Notes under the pieces: generated by a model
What the model was told of the DNA's origin: nothing
The model's database searches: none
The model's input: only the letters and a program-made list of their open reading frames with translations
Shown: positions 1-11,089 of the stretch, one piece after another
Layout of the letters: every line of letters begins with the position of its first letter
Position numbering within the stretch: position 1 is the first letter of the stretch
Program-made: the position numbers and the translations under genes
Origin: Eucommia ulmoides
Lineage: Eukaryota > Streptophyta > Magnoliopsida > Garryales > Eucommiaceae
Length of the DNA stretch: 64,000 nucleotides
Direction: 5' to 3'
NCBI GenBank assembly: GCA_016647705.1
Contig: CM028328.1
Coordinates: 42,229,429 to 42,293,428 of the forward strand

Positions 1-210
1 TGGTGTGTATAACTTAAGTGAATTACTAATTTATGATTTGGCATCCTTTGATTCCACCAATGCTTGATTTTTTTCCTTAATTTCCTCCTTCTTAGGAACA
101 ACAATTCTTTGAGTTGATTCAGTAAGAACTTCTTTGCCTTTGTTTGGTGCTTCATGCTGCTTTGGCACAACTTTGTAAATGAATATTTTATTATACTGGT
201 ATCATGTTGT

Positions 211-1272
211 TTATTGTGGATAAGCTTTGTCAGTTTTTATATATTGAGCTCGTTGCTTCTGTACTCTTGTATTTGGCACATGCTGATTCTTCTTATTAGG
301 TACATTGAACCTTGGTTCCCTTTTTGGCATGGCACATTCATTGTACCTTTTTGTCAGTTCAAATCTCCTTGTCAGCACATGGTATTCATTGTTCTTTTGT
401 CTGAATCTCTTATTTGTACCTACACCACAAATTTCTCTTTTTGGTATCCAGTTATTTCTGGATCCGATAGGATAACCATGCAATAAATAACAAGAGTTTT
501 CATAATGACCAAATTTACCACAATGGAAACACTTAATATTGTTAGTACGCCTTTTCGGATAGTCAGCGCTTTTTACTGGAGCATAATATTTTATGCGATT
601 TTGAGAAGTTGCTTTAGTAACTATTGGTTTTTCAAAACATTTAGTACTCTCAACATCCTTGAATTTATTCATTGCTTCTCTAAGCTCCTTTTGAGTCTTC
701 TCAAGTAACCATTTATTGGTACTAACGTTTACCTGTAGATCAAAATTCTTTTTATGCATAAATTCATGACCATTCTTAAGAATTTGGCACTCATTTTTAA
801 CAGAATGGATTTTCAAAAGAGCTTTATCAAGCTTACACCTTGTATTGTCCAAATCAATACTCAAGGCCTCATTCAAATTTTTAAGATTTTTTCTTTTAAA
901 TTCATTTTGTTGAAGATCATAAAAATCATTTTTCAAAACCTCAATATCTTCCTTAAGAGACTCAACTTTATCATACAACTTACTGATTTCAGATAAAGCG
1001 TTTTTAAACTCAACAATTTCAAAATATTTGTCCAAATTCTTTTGCTTGATAGATTTGATAGTACTAAACTTCTTATTTTCAAGAGTTACAATCTTTTGCT
1101 TTAGTTTAAAATTCTCTTTTCCAGAAACATAAGTAAGAGCAATAAGCGTCTCAATAGTTTTATCTGCATTCTCATCATTACAAATAATATCATTCTCATG
1201 ATCAAAACAACAACTATTAGGAGTAGCAGAGTTAATAGTAGCACATATAATTTCAGAATCAAGACAATCCAT
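211..1272 (-). CDS. gag: Gag-like protein of a copia element (coiled coil plus CCHC zinc knuckle)
   Basis: This is the nucleocapsid part of a copia Gag, which packages element RNA in a virus-like particle. From the chosen Met the protein has 353 residues. The frame is open upstream to 1344, but that ATG lies in the LTR, so I chose the first Met inside the element (1272). Residues about 50-210 are rich in K, E, L and I with heptad-like spacing, consistent with a coiled coil. At 490-531 there is a CCHC knuckle of the form C-X2-C-X4-H-X4-C (CFHC ... GHYENSC), followed by a basic tail starting NNWIPKR, as in SIRE/Maximus Gag. The globular N-terminal Gag core expected in a full copia Gag is not seen, so the coiled coil starts almost directly after the primer binding site. 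No pol is visible before the window edge. It could be a functional non-autonomous Gag or a deletion product. The frame is intact. Confidence 0.7.
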   Translation of the reverse strand: MDCLDSEIICATINSATPNSCCFDHENDIICNDENADKTIETLIALTYVSGKENFKLKQKIVTLENKKFSTIKSIKQKNLDKYFEIVEFKNALSEISKLYDKVESLKEDIEVLKNDFYDLQQNEFKRKNLKNLNEALSIDLDNTRCKLDKALLKIHSVKNECQILKNGHEFMHKKNFDLQVNVSTNKWLLEKTQKELREAMNKFKDVESTKCFEKPIVTKATSQNRIKYYAPVKSADYPKRRTNNIKCFHCGKFGHYENSCYLLHGYPIGSRNNWIPKREICGVGTNKRFRQKNNEYHVLTRRFELTKRYNECAMPKREPRFNVPNKKNQHVPNTRVQKQRAQYIKTDKAYPQ

Positions 1273-1308
1273 ATGATCATTATTAACTACAAATTTCGAG
1301 TTAAACCA

Positions 1309-1320
1309 GCTCTGTGCCAA
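1309..1320 (-). other. Primer binding site (initiator Met tRNA, degenerate)
   Basis: Read on the minus strand, TTGGCACAGAGC lies one base after the LTR end. Plant copia elements normally have TGGTATCAGAGC here, complementary to the 3' end of initiator tRNA-Met. This copy has lost one base and carries a change. The position next to an LTR ending in CA supports the call. Confidence 0.65.
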
Positions 1321-1321
1321 T

Positions 1322-3404
1322 TGTTGGCCCGGTAGAATACCCAAGAGAGGGGGTGAATGGGGTAATTAAAAATTATCAAAATAAAATTTAATAAATCAAA
1401 TAATTAATTTTAATCTTAAATTAATTATTATCTTTATATCACAGCGGAATAATATAATCAACTAAGTGCACACCCAAATAGCAAAAATAACAAAGTAAAT
1501 ATAGCAGCACACCAAAGATTTATATTGGTTCACCAAGTCACTCTTGGCTAATATAGTCCCCTGAGCTCCACGGAGGTCGCACACACTAAAACAAAGATCC
1601 CTTTAAAGGTAGGAACCAAACTCTCACACCGATTCTTTTACAGGCTCAGAATCAACCTTTACAATATCCTTTTTCCCAGGCTAAGGAAGAACCTCTACTT
1701 TTTACAGGTTAAAGAATAACATAATTCGTTTTTTAACATTAAGCCTCAAGAATCAAAACCTCACAAAACACTCTAACTATTCTTTTCCCATGTAATGAAA
1801 GAACCTTTACAAATCACTCAAATCGCAATTCTATCCAGAAAGAATCACTACATCAATCTCTTTACAGGAAGAGACTGAAACCCAACTACCTTTAATTAAA
1901 TACCCCTAACAGTATTTAACCCGTCACACTACTCACCAATACAAAATGATAATCTGCAAATCTCACTCGGAGCTTCTACCACCTCAGATAAATAATAATT
2001 CAATTAATATCCCAACTAGTGATAGAAAAACGTGAGATAGAAAAATATGATTTTAACAAGATATGGGTAGCAAATTTGAGCACGTAATCATATTTAAGAA
2101 ATTATTTATAAAAATATTTTCTTCAAAAAATCAAAAATAATTTCTAAGATCAATTTCCAAACAATAATCAGATAATGCAATGAAAGAATATAATTGGAAA
2201 GATCTCACCCGAAATCCACAGAAAAAATTATTAGAACAATGTAACTTCAAATCCGGTAGCAGCAAAGATTAATAGCAATTAATCTTCCAGATCGTCTCTT
2301 AGAAAAACTCACAATATCTTAATATAATAATTATTATAAAAGCTCACAAATGATCTTTACTTCTTTTCTCTCTCAATATTGATTTTTTTTATATATATAA
2401 GAAATTCACAGGTCAATATATAGGAGTATGAAATCATTTTTCTAACAGCTAGTTTATATGTGTCATGACAATTAATAACACTTATAAACCCCTTATATCA
2501 TAATGACTTCATTTAGGTTCAATTCACTTAAAAACAACTTTCAAATCTTTCAATTAAACCCTCCAAATATTTCTCAATCTCAATTAATAAGAATAGAATC
2601 AATTTTAAGTACTAAATTGATAATAATTAATATTCAATGAACCATATTAATAGGATTTAATTAATATGCGAACCATATCTTAAATATAGAAAATATCCAT
2701 TAAATCTCTCTCAAATTTCAACCAAAAATGGCTACTTTTAGATATAATCTTGGATAAAATAATATCCTAAAACAACGCATCCGGTCGACCGACCAGTCGA
2801 CTGATAGATTCAGGTTGTAGCCTAAGGCGTTCATTGGTTGACTTGTCGGTCAACTTGTAGATACAGAGAGTTCATCTTTCTTTCACCAGTCGACCAATTG
2901 TAGATTCAGATAGTTCAGCTCCTCTTGACCGGTTGACTTAGAGATACAGGATCTTTCAGCAGCTTGGTCCGGTCGACTCATCAGTTGACTGATGTCTTCT
3001 GGATCTCTCTTCTGAACACGTTTTTAACTTATTTTCTTTTACATTTTCGCCCCTTTAACCATTTTCTCTTCTAAATTATATTCCATTTTAGTTAATCAAA
3101 AATATTTCTTTTCAAATCACATAGTAGCAAATAATTTCATTTAATCAAAACACATATAAATAATAAAATACATTTTGTGCCATGTGTGTGTTCCTAATTG
3201 GGATATTAAGAGTTAAGATTCACCTGAGTTGTTTTTCCTAATTTCTTCAAACTCTTAATTTTTCAATATCTTCAATACATTATTTAGCATCCATTTAATT
3301 TGTCATCTTCATCACTGAAACTTTAAAACTGAAACACTCAATCAAAACATTAGTTTCACCAAAATATCAATATTTAATTGTTCATCAAAATTTCAGGATC
3401 AACA
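1322..3404 (-). repeat. LTR of a SIRE/Maximus-like copia element
   Basis: On the minus strand it starts TGTTGATCCTGAAAT and ends GGGCCAACA (TG...CA), and it is followed by the primer binding site. Its start matches the 3' LTR of the related element at 34949, and its end matches the 5' LTR end at 31693. Length is 2083 bases. Between 2775 and 2995 it holds a cluster of GTCGAC-type motifs (for example GGTCGACCG and AGTCGACT), also present in the other copies. The base run after its outer end is CTTGT; the matching target duplication would lie outside the window. Confidence 0.8.
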
Positions 3405-3667
3405 CTTGTCTCCATAGAATTTGAGGGAATTATCAAATTAGGATTTATTTGACTTAATTGGACAAATTTGGAAAGTCGACGTTCCATTGCATTCATGTAG
3501 TAAATAATGTAACATTCCATGCCATCTTGCATATAACCTTTTGCACCCGTTTAAAAATATATTAGGGACACTTTTTTTCACCACCTACACTTTTCATGTT
3601 TTCTTGCATTATTTTTTAGATTCCAAAATGCATGTCGTCAAACCATTTTTTCATCATTTAGTATATG
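3405..3667. other. Spacer, no feature recognised
   Basis: AT-rich DNA between the copia LTR and the solo LTR. I see no coding or transposon signature. The last five bases (ATATG, 3663-3667) are the left target duplication of the next element. Confidence 0.5.
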
Positions 3668-5924
3668 TGAAGGCCCAAGAATTATTCAAGAGAGGGGTGA
3701 ATTGGGTTTTAGCAAATAATTCGTTATTTAAAATTTACTCAATATAAACTAAGTGTTAATGTGATTAAGTGCACAACGGATATTCAAACAAGAGTAATAA
3801 TCACAAACACAAATATATGCGAAAATGTAAAGAGTAGAGTTAGAGAGATTGACACTGGTATTTTATAGTGGTTCGGCAAACACCCTTTACCTAGTCCACT
3901 CCCCCAAGCTCCTTCGAGGATTTTACTACTTTTGATCATCTTACGGGTGAATAACAAACTGTTTAAGTCGTCGCTTGAGAAGTAGGTATCTCAAGTCTTT
4001 ACAATATAGAGTGAATATATTTCACTCACAAATATCTCCTTTTGAGTAAAATCCTTACTCAAGATTTATAATGAAAATCTCGCCGTCTCACAAAATAGAG
4101 TTTCAACACTCACAAGATATAGAACTCAAGAATCTATGTGTGTGAAGCAAATACAACAAACACCCAAGAAATATGAATAAAGAAGAGTATAAGTGTTGTT
4201 GGACAGATTTTAGTTTGGAAGCCTTTGATAGTATCATTTTTATTTTTGTAGTTCACTTAATTGATACTTTGATAGCTTAATTTCCTCCAGCAATCTTCTC
4301 TCCTTTTATAGATGTAGAGAATGTATGAGGATATCTCATTTGAAGAACTTGAGAGCAAATGACCGTTTGGAAGTCTTCTTCAAATTTTAACATTCAAATT
4401 GCATAGGCTCTTCTCCATTATTTCTGCAGATTTGTCAAGCTTCTTTTTCCTTTTTCAAACCTCACATAATGCTTAGATAGTATAATTAAATGCAAATGAC
4501 CCATGATCCATTCATGTTTTTGAGGTAGTGGAAAATTACAGCCATATATCACATATACAATGTATATAATTGAGTATAAGTGATAATGATGATTGTAGAC
4601 AAAACATGATAGAGTTGTTCAAAGTTGGATATGAATAATTGAATGTTAGGCTCCTCAACTTTGAAATATGCATCAAGTTTATTCAAGATAAGATGTCTTT
4701 CACATTTATGGAATATAAGTTATGGGCTTGCATTAATTGAGTTACCCTACCACTAAGACAAAATGATATATTTGTATTCCCACTTGGTTGTCTTGACAAA
4801 TTCAAGATTTATATTTGTATATTTATATGATTATAAATTTGATCATTCATATAAATAATGTATAATGTATACCATACAATTATACAATCCAATTAAGTAC
4901 ATACAAGCATTTAAAACATTTGAACACTTAAAATTCATTTAGCATGATGAAAATAGAATTTTCATACCCTTTTAGCCAATTTGTCAATTAATCATAGATG
5001 TAATGATAATCATATCAATTGATCATGCATATATCATGTAGACATTTTAAACTAACATCTCATGACATGATTTGAACATTCCGAACAAAATATGATATGC
5101 AAATCTAAATTTGAGTTCATGACAAAATTCTGTATTTTGAGTTCTAAAATGTTTTAAGATGTTTTGATCAATTTTTTTTTTAATTCAACATTATATTGAT
5201 CAAATTGAATGATGAAAACATGTTATATAATCATTATAAGACATATGAATCATTATACATTAATTAGAACAAGCATACGACGTCAAAACGTGAAGTCGAA
5301 AACAGAGCAAGAGAGATAAAGCATTCTGCTCGGAAGTAGTCGATTACTTCAAGCATAAGTAGTTGACTACTTGTGCTATAATTCCTGCGGCATGACGTTT
5401 TTGTCCGTTTTGGATTTTTGGTCTTAGTTTATGATCGTTTATAGTTATAAACACTTTATAAAGAATGTAACAATTATTATCATGATGTTTATATGATTCA
5501 AAAACTCAATGATCATATTAAGTACATAAAATTCCGATTTCGCATAATTTTGATCAATAGGTGTTTTTTCCGATATAGCATGTAATGATCAAACGCATAC
5601 TTCACATTGTGATATATAAGTATATTGGACATGATAAGATCAATATATCACAATTAAGAACACATACGGTGTGTGTGTGTGTATCCTATAGAGTTCTGAG
5701 TTCAATATCCCGAGAGTATTGTCGAAATGAAAAATTGCTTTAATGTATTTCATACTTTTTCATACATTTTTCGACTTGATTTCGCTTTTATGATATATTT
5801 TGATGGTGTTTGGATATTCTATATTCAAAATCATCGTTAGTATATTTAACACATCAAATGTGTGTGTTATCGTCAAAATCACTTTAATCCGGGAATCCTA
5901 TGATTGAAACCGCTTAGGCTAACA
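3668..5924 (-). mobile_element. Solo LTR, copia SIRE/Maximus-type
   Basis: The segment starts TGAAGGCCC and ends GCTAACA on the plus strand (TGTTAGCC ... GGGCCTTCA on the minus strand). It is flanked by the same five bases, ATATG, at 3663-3667 and 5925-5929. The left part resembles the end of the copia LTRs in this window (GGCCCAAGAATTATTCAAGAG followed by GGGGTGAATTGGG), which gives the orientation. No primer binding site or internal region adjoins it, so it is a solo LTR left by LTR-LTR recombination. It carries a motif pair (AGTAGTCGATTACTT and AGTAGTTGACTACTT, around 5335-5375) at a position comparable to the GTCGAC clusters of the other LTRs. Confidence 0.7.
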
Positions 5925-6339
5925 ATATGCATACTTAGACACATACACCACTTACACTTTTCATTCTCATATATTCTATTTATATGTATTATATTAGTTA
6001 TGTTAGACAATAGATCTCTATGTCACATAATCATGTTAATCTATTTAGGTCCATATCCCTCGCATCGGCATGCTTAAATTAAGTTGCTTACATAAAACAA
6101 ATGTTTGAAAAACTAGATTGGACCGACCAGTTCGACAGGTTGAACCGTTAACTGGTCCAAATTCTAGTCCGTTCATCTAGTAAAAACTATTTTGGGGTCA
6201 AAACCGGTGACCTAGCCAGTTGAACCAGCGAATCGGTGATACCAATCTTGTTTTGGTTCAACCGGCCGAGTTTTTCACAAAAGATCAAAAGCCCAATATA
6301 TATTGACCCCCCAAAACCCTAAGTTGCTGCAACTGCTGA

Positions 6340-7415
6340 CGTTTTTCTTCTTTTTTTTTTATAAGGAAATATATATTAATAAGGAGATAGTCTCCTTACT
6401 ATACGATAAGAAAAATATCGTGTAGCCTGCAAGACCCCACAAACAACACTACCAAAAGTTTCAGATAGGGACCGCTAGCCCCTAACGAGAGATTCGCCAA
6501 ACCCTAATAAGGCATCTCGGGGCTCGGTCCCACCCAAAATACAAAAAAATCCCAAGAAACATCAGGATAAAATACACTATATCTACACTAACAACAAAAC
6601 CAAAAAAATACATACTTCACATCTTAAAAGACGAAGTCGAGAGATAACTTCGATTGGATAGGATCAATCCTCCACACTGACCTTTTGCAAGAGCCCTATC
6701 TACATACCAGTGGTTAAACTCTACGCCACGTTGTTGTGCAACAAAATTTTTGGAATCAAACTCTCCTCACCACTTCCAACCAAGAGTAAGTCTCTATAAT
6801 AGAGAAGTTACGTCTCCTTCCCTCATTTATTCCAAAGACAACAAAAAATATATTGTTAGTACACCCATACCGTCAAGGCATCTTTTTTACTTTTCTTTTT
6901 CGGAATTGAGACTATTTTCTTATAAGGTTTTCCCCCATCGAGCTCTGCAAAAATTTCATCAATCTCATCTTTTGGTCTAGATAAGGAATTACTCCCAAAA
7001 AATAGGCTACCACATTTCTATCATTAACCATGACAGTTTGTTTATCTCTAGAGGTGGTACCCTTCTCTACAAAATCCTTCCTTGTTAGAAGAGATGACCC
7101 CAATAGCTCTAGATTTCCTATTGGATCAATAGATGCAAAAATTTCCTTTGATGAATTAAAGCTCTTGAGTTGTAATTTGGCTTCTATAATCTCATCTACA
7201 TCTTCGACTACCTCCCCATGTATCAGAATTAGATTCAACAATGACTACTGAAAAGGAATTTACCTCTCCCTCAATCACTTTTCTTTAATCAAGTCCCAAA
7301 GTAACATCATCCTCTCTCTTCACAAAATCTATAAGTCGGTCCTCGTAAATAGAGATTGTAGTTTCACAAGGTTTAGAGACTGCACCTACAACAACATTTT
7401 TAACTTCTACCCCAT
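6340..7415 (-). mobile_element. 3' part of a plant L1-type LINE with poly-A tail
   Basis: Read on the minus strand this ends in a typical plant L1 3' untranslated region: a GTGGGACCGAGCC block (near 6525), then TTATTAATATATATTTCC and a poly-A tail (the T tract at 6349-6360 on the plus strand). An open frame of 109 codons lies at 6912-7241 on the minus strand. I do not recognise its product, and it may be the continuation of the ORF1 region. The reverse transcriptase expected between ORF1 and the 3' end is absent, so this is either an internally deleted LINE or a non-autonomous one. Confidence 0.5.
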
Positions 7416-7980
7416 TTACCACCACTTTTTGTAAGAAAGTTGTTTAATGGAATCAATAGAGACTATATTATTGTTCACCCCATTGACAGTTTGCAAATGA
7501 TTGAGATGGCTTCCAATAGTAGCACCGAATTCTTCTCTGATGTTAATAGTGAACGTTTTACCTTCACAATTAACCGAAATATTCTCATCGATAAAATCTT
7601 TTGAATTAGTGTTGATAATAATTCTACCCTTATCAAGTACTTGGACAAACGAATCCTCAAGAGAAGGAAGATCATTATCAATCTTTCTTACCTCATTTTT
7701 CCTCTCAAAACTCTTGCGGTTCGGCAGTCCAAAAGCTGCAAAACGAACTTTCAACTTTGTTCTAAGAGTAACTAATTCATCAAGGACTCTTATAGCTCTT
7801 TGAGCTTCAAGAAGAGTAGCAAATCTCACAAATCCAAATCTAGAATTCGTGGCAACTCTTCTCTTGGTTGGTATGAACACATCCAACACACAACCATGCC
7901 ATTGAAAGACTCACTTAAGCCAATTATTGTTAACTCTCTCCGGGTGATTATCCATAAAGATAGTGATAATCCCCTTCCCC
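7416..7980 (-). pseudogene. LINE ORF1-type RRM protein, broken
   Basis: The minus strand encodes an RNA recognition motif of the kind found at the start of ORF1 in plant L1 LINEs. The RNP2-like strand reads IFMDNHP (about 7955), then an in-frame stop follows (codon after WLK), then VLDVFIP and the RNP1-like strand SRFGFVRF (about 7810-7835). The open part is 157 codons (7416-7889) and continues past the RRM with a polar stretch and no zinc knuckle. ORF1 protein would bind the LINE RNA. The in-frame stop and the missing ORF2 make this a pseudogene. A host RRM gene fragment is a less likely alternative, because a LINE-like 3' end lies downstream in the same orientation. Confidence 0.6.
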
Positions 7981-9586
7981 TTTTTTCCCAAAACCTTTTC
8001 TCTGAAATTGATTACCATAACATACCTCTAGCACTTAACCCAATCAGAATCTAAGGATAAAATAGAGACCAAATCAGTAACACACTCACCGTTGAAGGAT
8101 TCATGAATAGCAAACACCTAAGCAGCCCCTACCGTAGGTTTTTGTTCAGCTTCTGGTACAGACAGAACAACTGCAACCCTATGCGATGACTTTGCAACGA
8201 CGGAGTTCGCAGCCGACCACTCCACTGATACCCACCGTCTGATTGTCAATGCTACCACACCTTTCGTCACCCTCCTAATCGTCGTTGCTATCACCGGCGC
8301 AGTTCGCTGCTAGGACAAGTTTTGAGTGAAAACAAGATGCTCCACCACCTACGCTTCAATTCAAGCGCCTCTGCCAACGAAGACCAAAATCAAGTGCAGA
8401 TTTGTGATGCCTGGACGTCGATTAACCCCTCCTTACACTCTCATTGTTCGCTGCGATGGACCAATTTTGCCACTCCTGTTTGAAACTAACTGATTTCGAC
8501 AATTCCTTTTACCCTGACGACGCAAAAGGGGGCTTTTACTTACCAGGGGCCGCCGATGGTGAACAGGGTGTTCATGACCTTTTTGGAGAAGCTGTACAAT
8601 CTACCGTGCACAACTCGCCGGAAATCTAAGGACGACAACAGTAAATTTGAAAACACCCAGGCACAACTCCCAAGACACTCCTTTTATTGTTCTCTCTTTG
8701 GTATGTTTATATGCCGACGTTTTGACTTGCTCCAATGCTCCCATCCCTTCTCACTTTATTCTCATCCCTTTTCACTCACGATTTGAGCTGTTTTTCTTGC
8801 ACGAAGTCTCGATTGATCTCTTTAATCTGTTCAATTTCCCATCAACAACGCGATCACTAGGTCGCTCTTCTCATCCTTCGCGGTGGTGGCCTGAAGAAAG
8901 TTGTGGTCGACGGTTCGAAGCCCATAGCGAACGCAACTCAAGGACTCAGTAGTGGTTGAACAAGAAAGAGAAAGAAAACGAAAGAGAGAGAAAGAGAAAG
9001 AGAAGAGTTCTGAAAGATCATGAAAATGGGTTCGTCAAAGAAGAAGAAACACTATCTAATATTTTTTAGCGAACGGTGGTTGATGATGTTCTCTTTCTAA
9101 AATTGTTCTTCAAAATGATCACTTTCTTCTTTAATTTTTCTTTCTTCATGGAGAACGAAGCCAACTGTCCGATTGTTTTCTAAATCAAGAAAATCTATGT
9201 TTGTTTTTCGAGAGGGTTTATTGACACCCATCTTCTGGTTTCTTTTGTTTGCATCTAAAGTCAGAATAGTTTTCTGTATTGTCTTGTGTGATTAATGGCA
9301 TGTGACTTGATGCTTTTCTATTTCAAGGTTGGATATAATAAAATGACCAACGGTGGTTGAAATTGGGGGATTTGGTTGAGTTCATCTATCTTTTCTGCTT
9401 TGGTTTCAAGTTTGGTTTGCTTTTAATTTTCTGGGTTGGTCTATTTTTTTTTTAATATATATTTATTATTAATAATGATGTAATTATAACGTTACAGTTC
9501 AATAACGGTTTACTCGCTGGTTGAATTGGTGGCCCATGACCCGATAATTTTTTCTGTTCGATGTCCAGTCCGGTTTTTAAAACATT
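7981..9586. other. Right interior of the inverted-repeat element, origin unknown
   Basis: This stretch is richer in GC and CpG from about 8130 to 8960 than its surroundings. It has several short open frames (for example 8444-8629 and 8647-8952, plus strand) that overlap one another and match nothing I recognise. A purine-rich GAAAGAGAGA tract lies at 8964-9005. It could be the LINE 5' end or a captured host fragment. From about 9480 it becomes the right inverted repeat. Confidence 0.35.
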
Positions 9587-9599
9587 GCATAAAACAAAT

Positions 9600-9819
9600 C
9601 ATGAAAAACTACAAGACATTGTCACCTGAGCTTAGGCCATTTCACAAATATATTTTATTTGTTGTAAATAAGATAGATTCATATCATGTTAGTTTAAACC
9701 GTCATCTTCATGTTTTGCATTCATATGTCGCTTATATTTATTTGCCCATTTAGATTAAAGAAGCTTATTAAAAACATATATAAAACTAATCTCGAGAATC
9801 ATCCTTATCAAATCCATTA
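9600..9819. other. Spacer, no feature recognised
   Basis: AT-rich flank between the inverted-repeat element and the Tat-type LTR remnant. Nothing recognisable. Confidence 0.4.
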
Positions 9820-10223
9820 ATATTTTATAAGAGATCATATCTGGGGAACATTCCCAAAAATTTCCAAAATTTGTATTATCTTAATTTCGAAAATACATTA
9901 ATTTGGACATAAGGTATCGTTTTCGGAAGGGTTTCTTAGGGTGTCTAATATCTTCTCCGAATGTAACTGACCTCTGAACTCTTTAAATAAATTTTTGGTT
10001 TGACTGTATTTTTGAAGTCAAATTTACTTAGACTTTTTAATTTTTTTTTTTAAATCCGTTGACCTAACATACTAATTAAATTCAATGTTAGGTGGCGACT
10101 CTTTATTTTTTTAAAATAAACTAAGTACTTTTTTTGAGATAATTGGTGCTTTAAAAAAATAAACCTTGTGCTTTACACTTTATTTCGTATTCTTTATCCT
10201 TTCTGGAAAAACGAGGCATGTTA
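9820..10223 (+). repeat. 3' part of a Tat-type gypsy LTR (5' LTR remnant)
   Basis: This matches the downstream part of the LTRs at 35136-37231 and 41924-44014 (there on the minus strand). Shared words include GACATAAGGTATCGTTTTCGG, the run CTCTTTAAA, and GTTAGGTGGCGACTC near 10090. It ends GGCATGTTA, where the related LTRs end CA, just before a primer binding site. The upstream three quarters of the LTR are missing. Confidence 0.7.
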
Positions 10224-10225
10224 GC

Positions 10226-10243
10226 TAGCGACTCTATTGGGGA
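10226..10243 (+). other. Primer binding site (Arg tRNA type)
   Basis: TAGCGACTCTATTGGGGA lies three bases after the LTR end. The Tat/Ogre consensus is TGGCGACTCCACTGGGGA, complementary to the 3' end of a plant tRNA-Arg. There are three mismatches, in keeping with an old copy. Confidence 0.65.
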
Positions 10244-11050
10244 AAGTTAGAGAGTTGAGCCTAAAATGTCTGAATAAGTCCAACTAATCCCAGTCCAAAT
10301 GTCGTATTTTATTTGGTTACCTTTTTCTTCTAATTTTTAAATACGTTGTGATGTGTTTTTACTTTTTGTACATATATATGTTATCCACCTCCAATATTAT
10401 TGTAGACCCTCCGACATGAGTGCATTTGTCTTCCTTCTATATTGTCCTTTTAGGACTCTATGATACCAACATGTGGAAATGGGCTTTATATTTGATGGAT
10501 TAATGATTTCTTAAGGAGTCTTAGAAACCAAACGAGTTCTAAGTTTCCAATACTGATGAGGATTAAGTAGAAAGAATTTCCATGAATTTCAAAATAATTG
10601 TTGTCGAACTTATTACTCTCGTCTCAAGGGTTACACTTATACTTTAAGGCTTCGAGATGTAATAAGTCTTGAATTCATTCGGTATGGTTGTAATAGTATT
10701 TTGAGACGAATGAAAATTCTTTCGCTAAATAGCTACATTTATCAAATTGATCATCATTGGAATCAAAAACTTCGAAACTTGAATGGGTTTTAAGACCACT
10801 GAAGATACATGTGGACTAACAAATGTGACATGTTTTAAAGACATGATAAGACAAGAAAATTGGTCCCAGAAAAGTGATTTTTGTTCTCCCCATCTAAAGT
10901 TCGATCTTTACTCACAGCCAGGCTAAAAATCATTCCAAGCTGGCATCTGAAGGCAATCTTGAATCTCCTCGCCTAGCCGAGATGGCTCGTATGCCAAAGA
11001 CTATCTACATGCTAACGGAAAAGGTCAATGACCTAAGCTAATGAGATCGG
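10244..11050 (+). pseudogene. Tat-type gypsy leader and start of gag, decayed
   Basis: The leader resembles that of the gypsy element at 47488-61242 (AATGTCTGAATAAGTCCAA; later the GGTCCCAGAAAAG block at 10861). At 10944 the gag start region is recognisable, but the start codon is gone: GGCATCTGAAGGCAATC corresponds to GACATCAGAAAGCAATC of the intact gag at 50278. Similarity runs about 100 bases and stops near 11050, where minus-strand pol begins. Confidence 0.6.
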
Positions 11051-11089
11051 GAGATGCCTATCTCTCTACCTAGTAGAACTTCTATAACT

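Larger units (their letters stand above)
1..1321 (-). mobile_element. Interior of a Ty1/copia (SIRE/Maximus-like) element, cut by the window start
   Basis: On the minus strand this is the 5' part of a copia element interior. It begins right after the LTR at 1322-3404 and runs off the left edge, so the other LTR is not visible. It holds a degenerate initiator-Met primer binding site and then a gag-like reading frame. It is the same family as the element at 26258-35135: both have an LTR beginning TGTTGATCCT and ending GGGCCAACA on the coding strand, followed by ATTGGCA. The last 210 bases before the window edge are AT-rich and show no recognisable pol. Confidence 0.75.
6100..9586. mobile_element. 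Mutator-like inverted-repeat DNA element carrying a LINE fragment
   Basis: The left end (AATGTTTGAAAAACTAGATT) matches the reverse complement of the right end (AATGTTTTAAAAACCGGACT). The similarity continues inward through sequence rich in GACCGGTT-type words, giving imperfect terminal inverted repeats of roughly 200 bases. CATAAAACA is found at 6091-6099 and again at 9588-9596, one base beyond the right end; the repeat is 12 bases long if CATAAAACAAAT is counted. A 9-bp duplication with long inverted repeats fits Mutator-like elements. No transposase is visible, so it is non-autonomous. Its inside is taken up by a LINE remnant (about 6340-7980) and by GC-richer DNA of unknown origin. Confidence 0.6.

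Noticed and set aside
1273..1344. Extension of the gag-like frame upstream to an ATG at 1344
   Set aside because: That ATG is inside the LTR and the frame would cross the primer binding site; the first Met inside the element was preferred.
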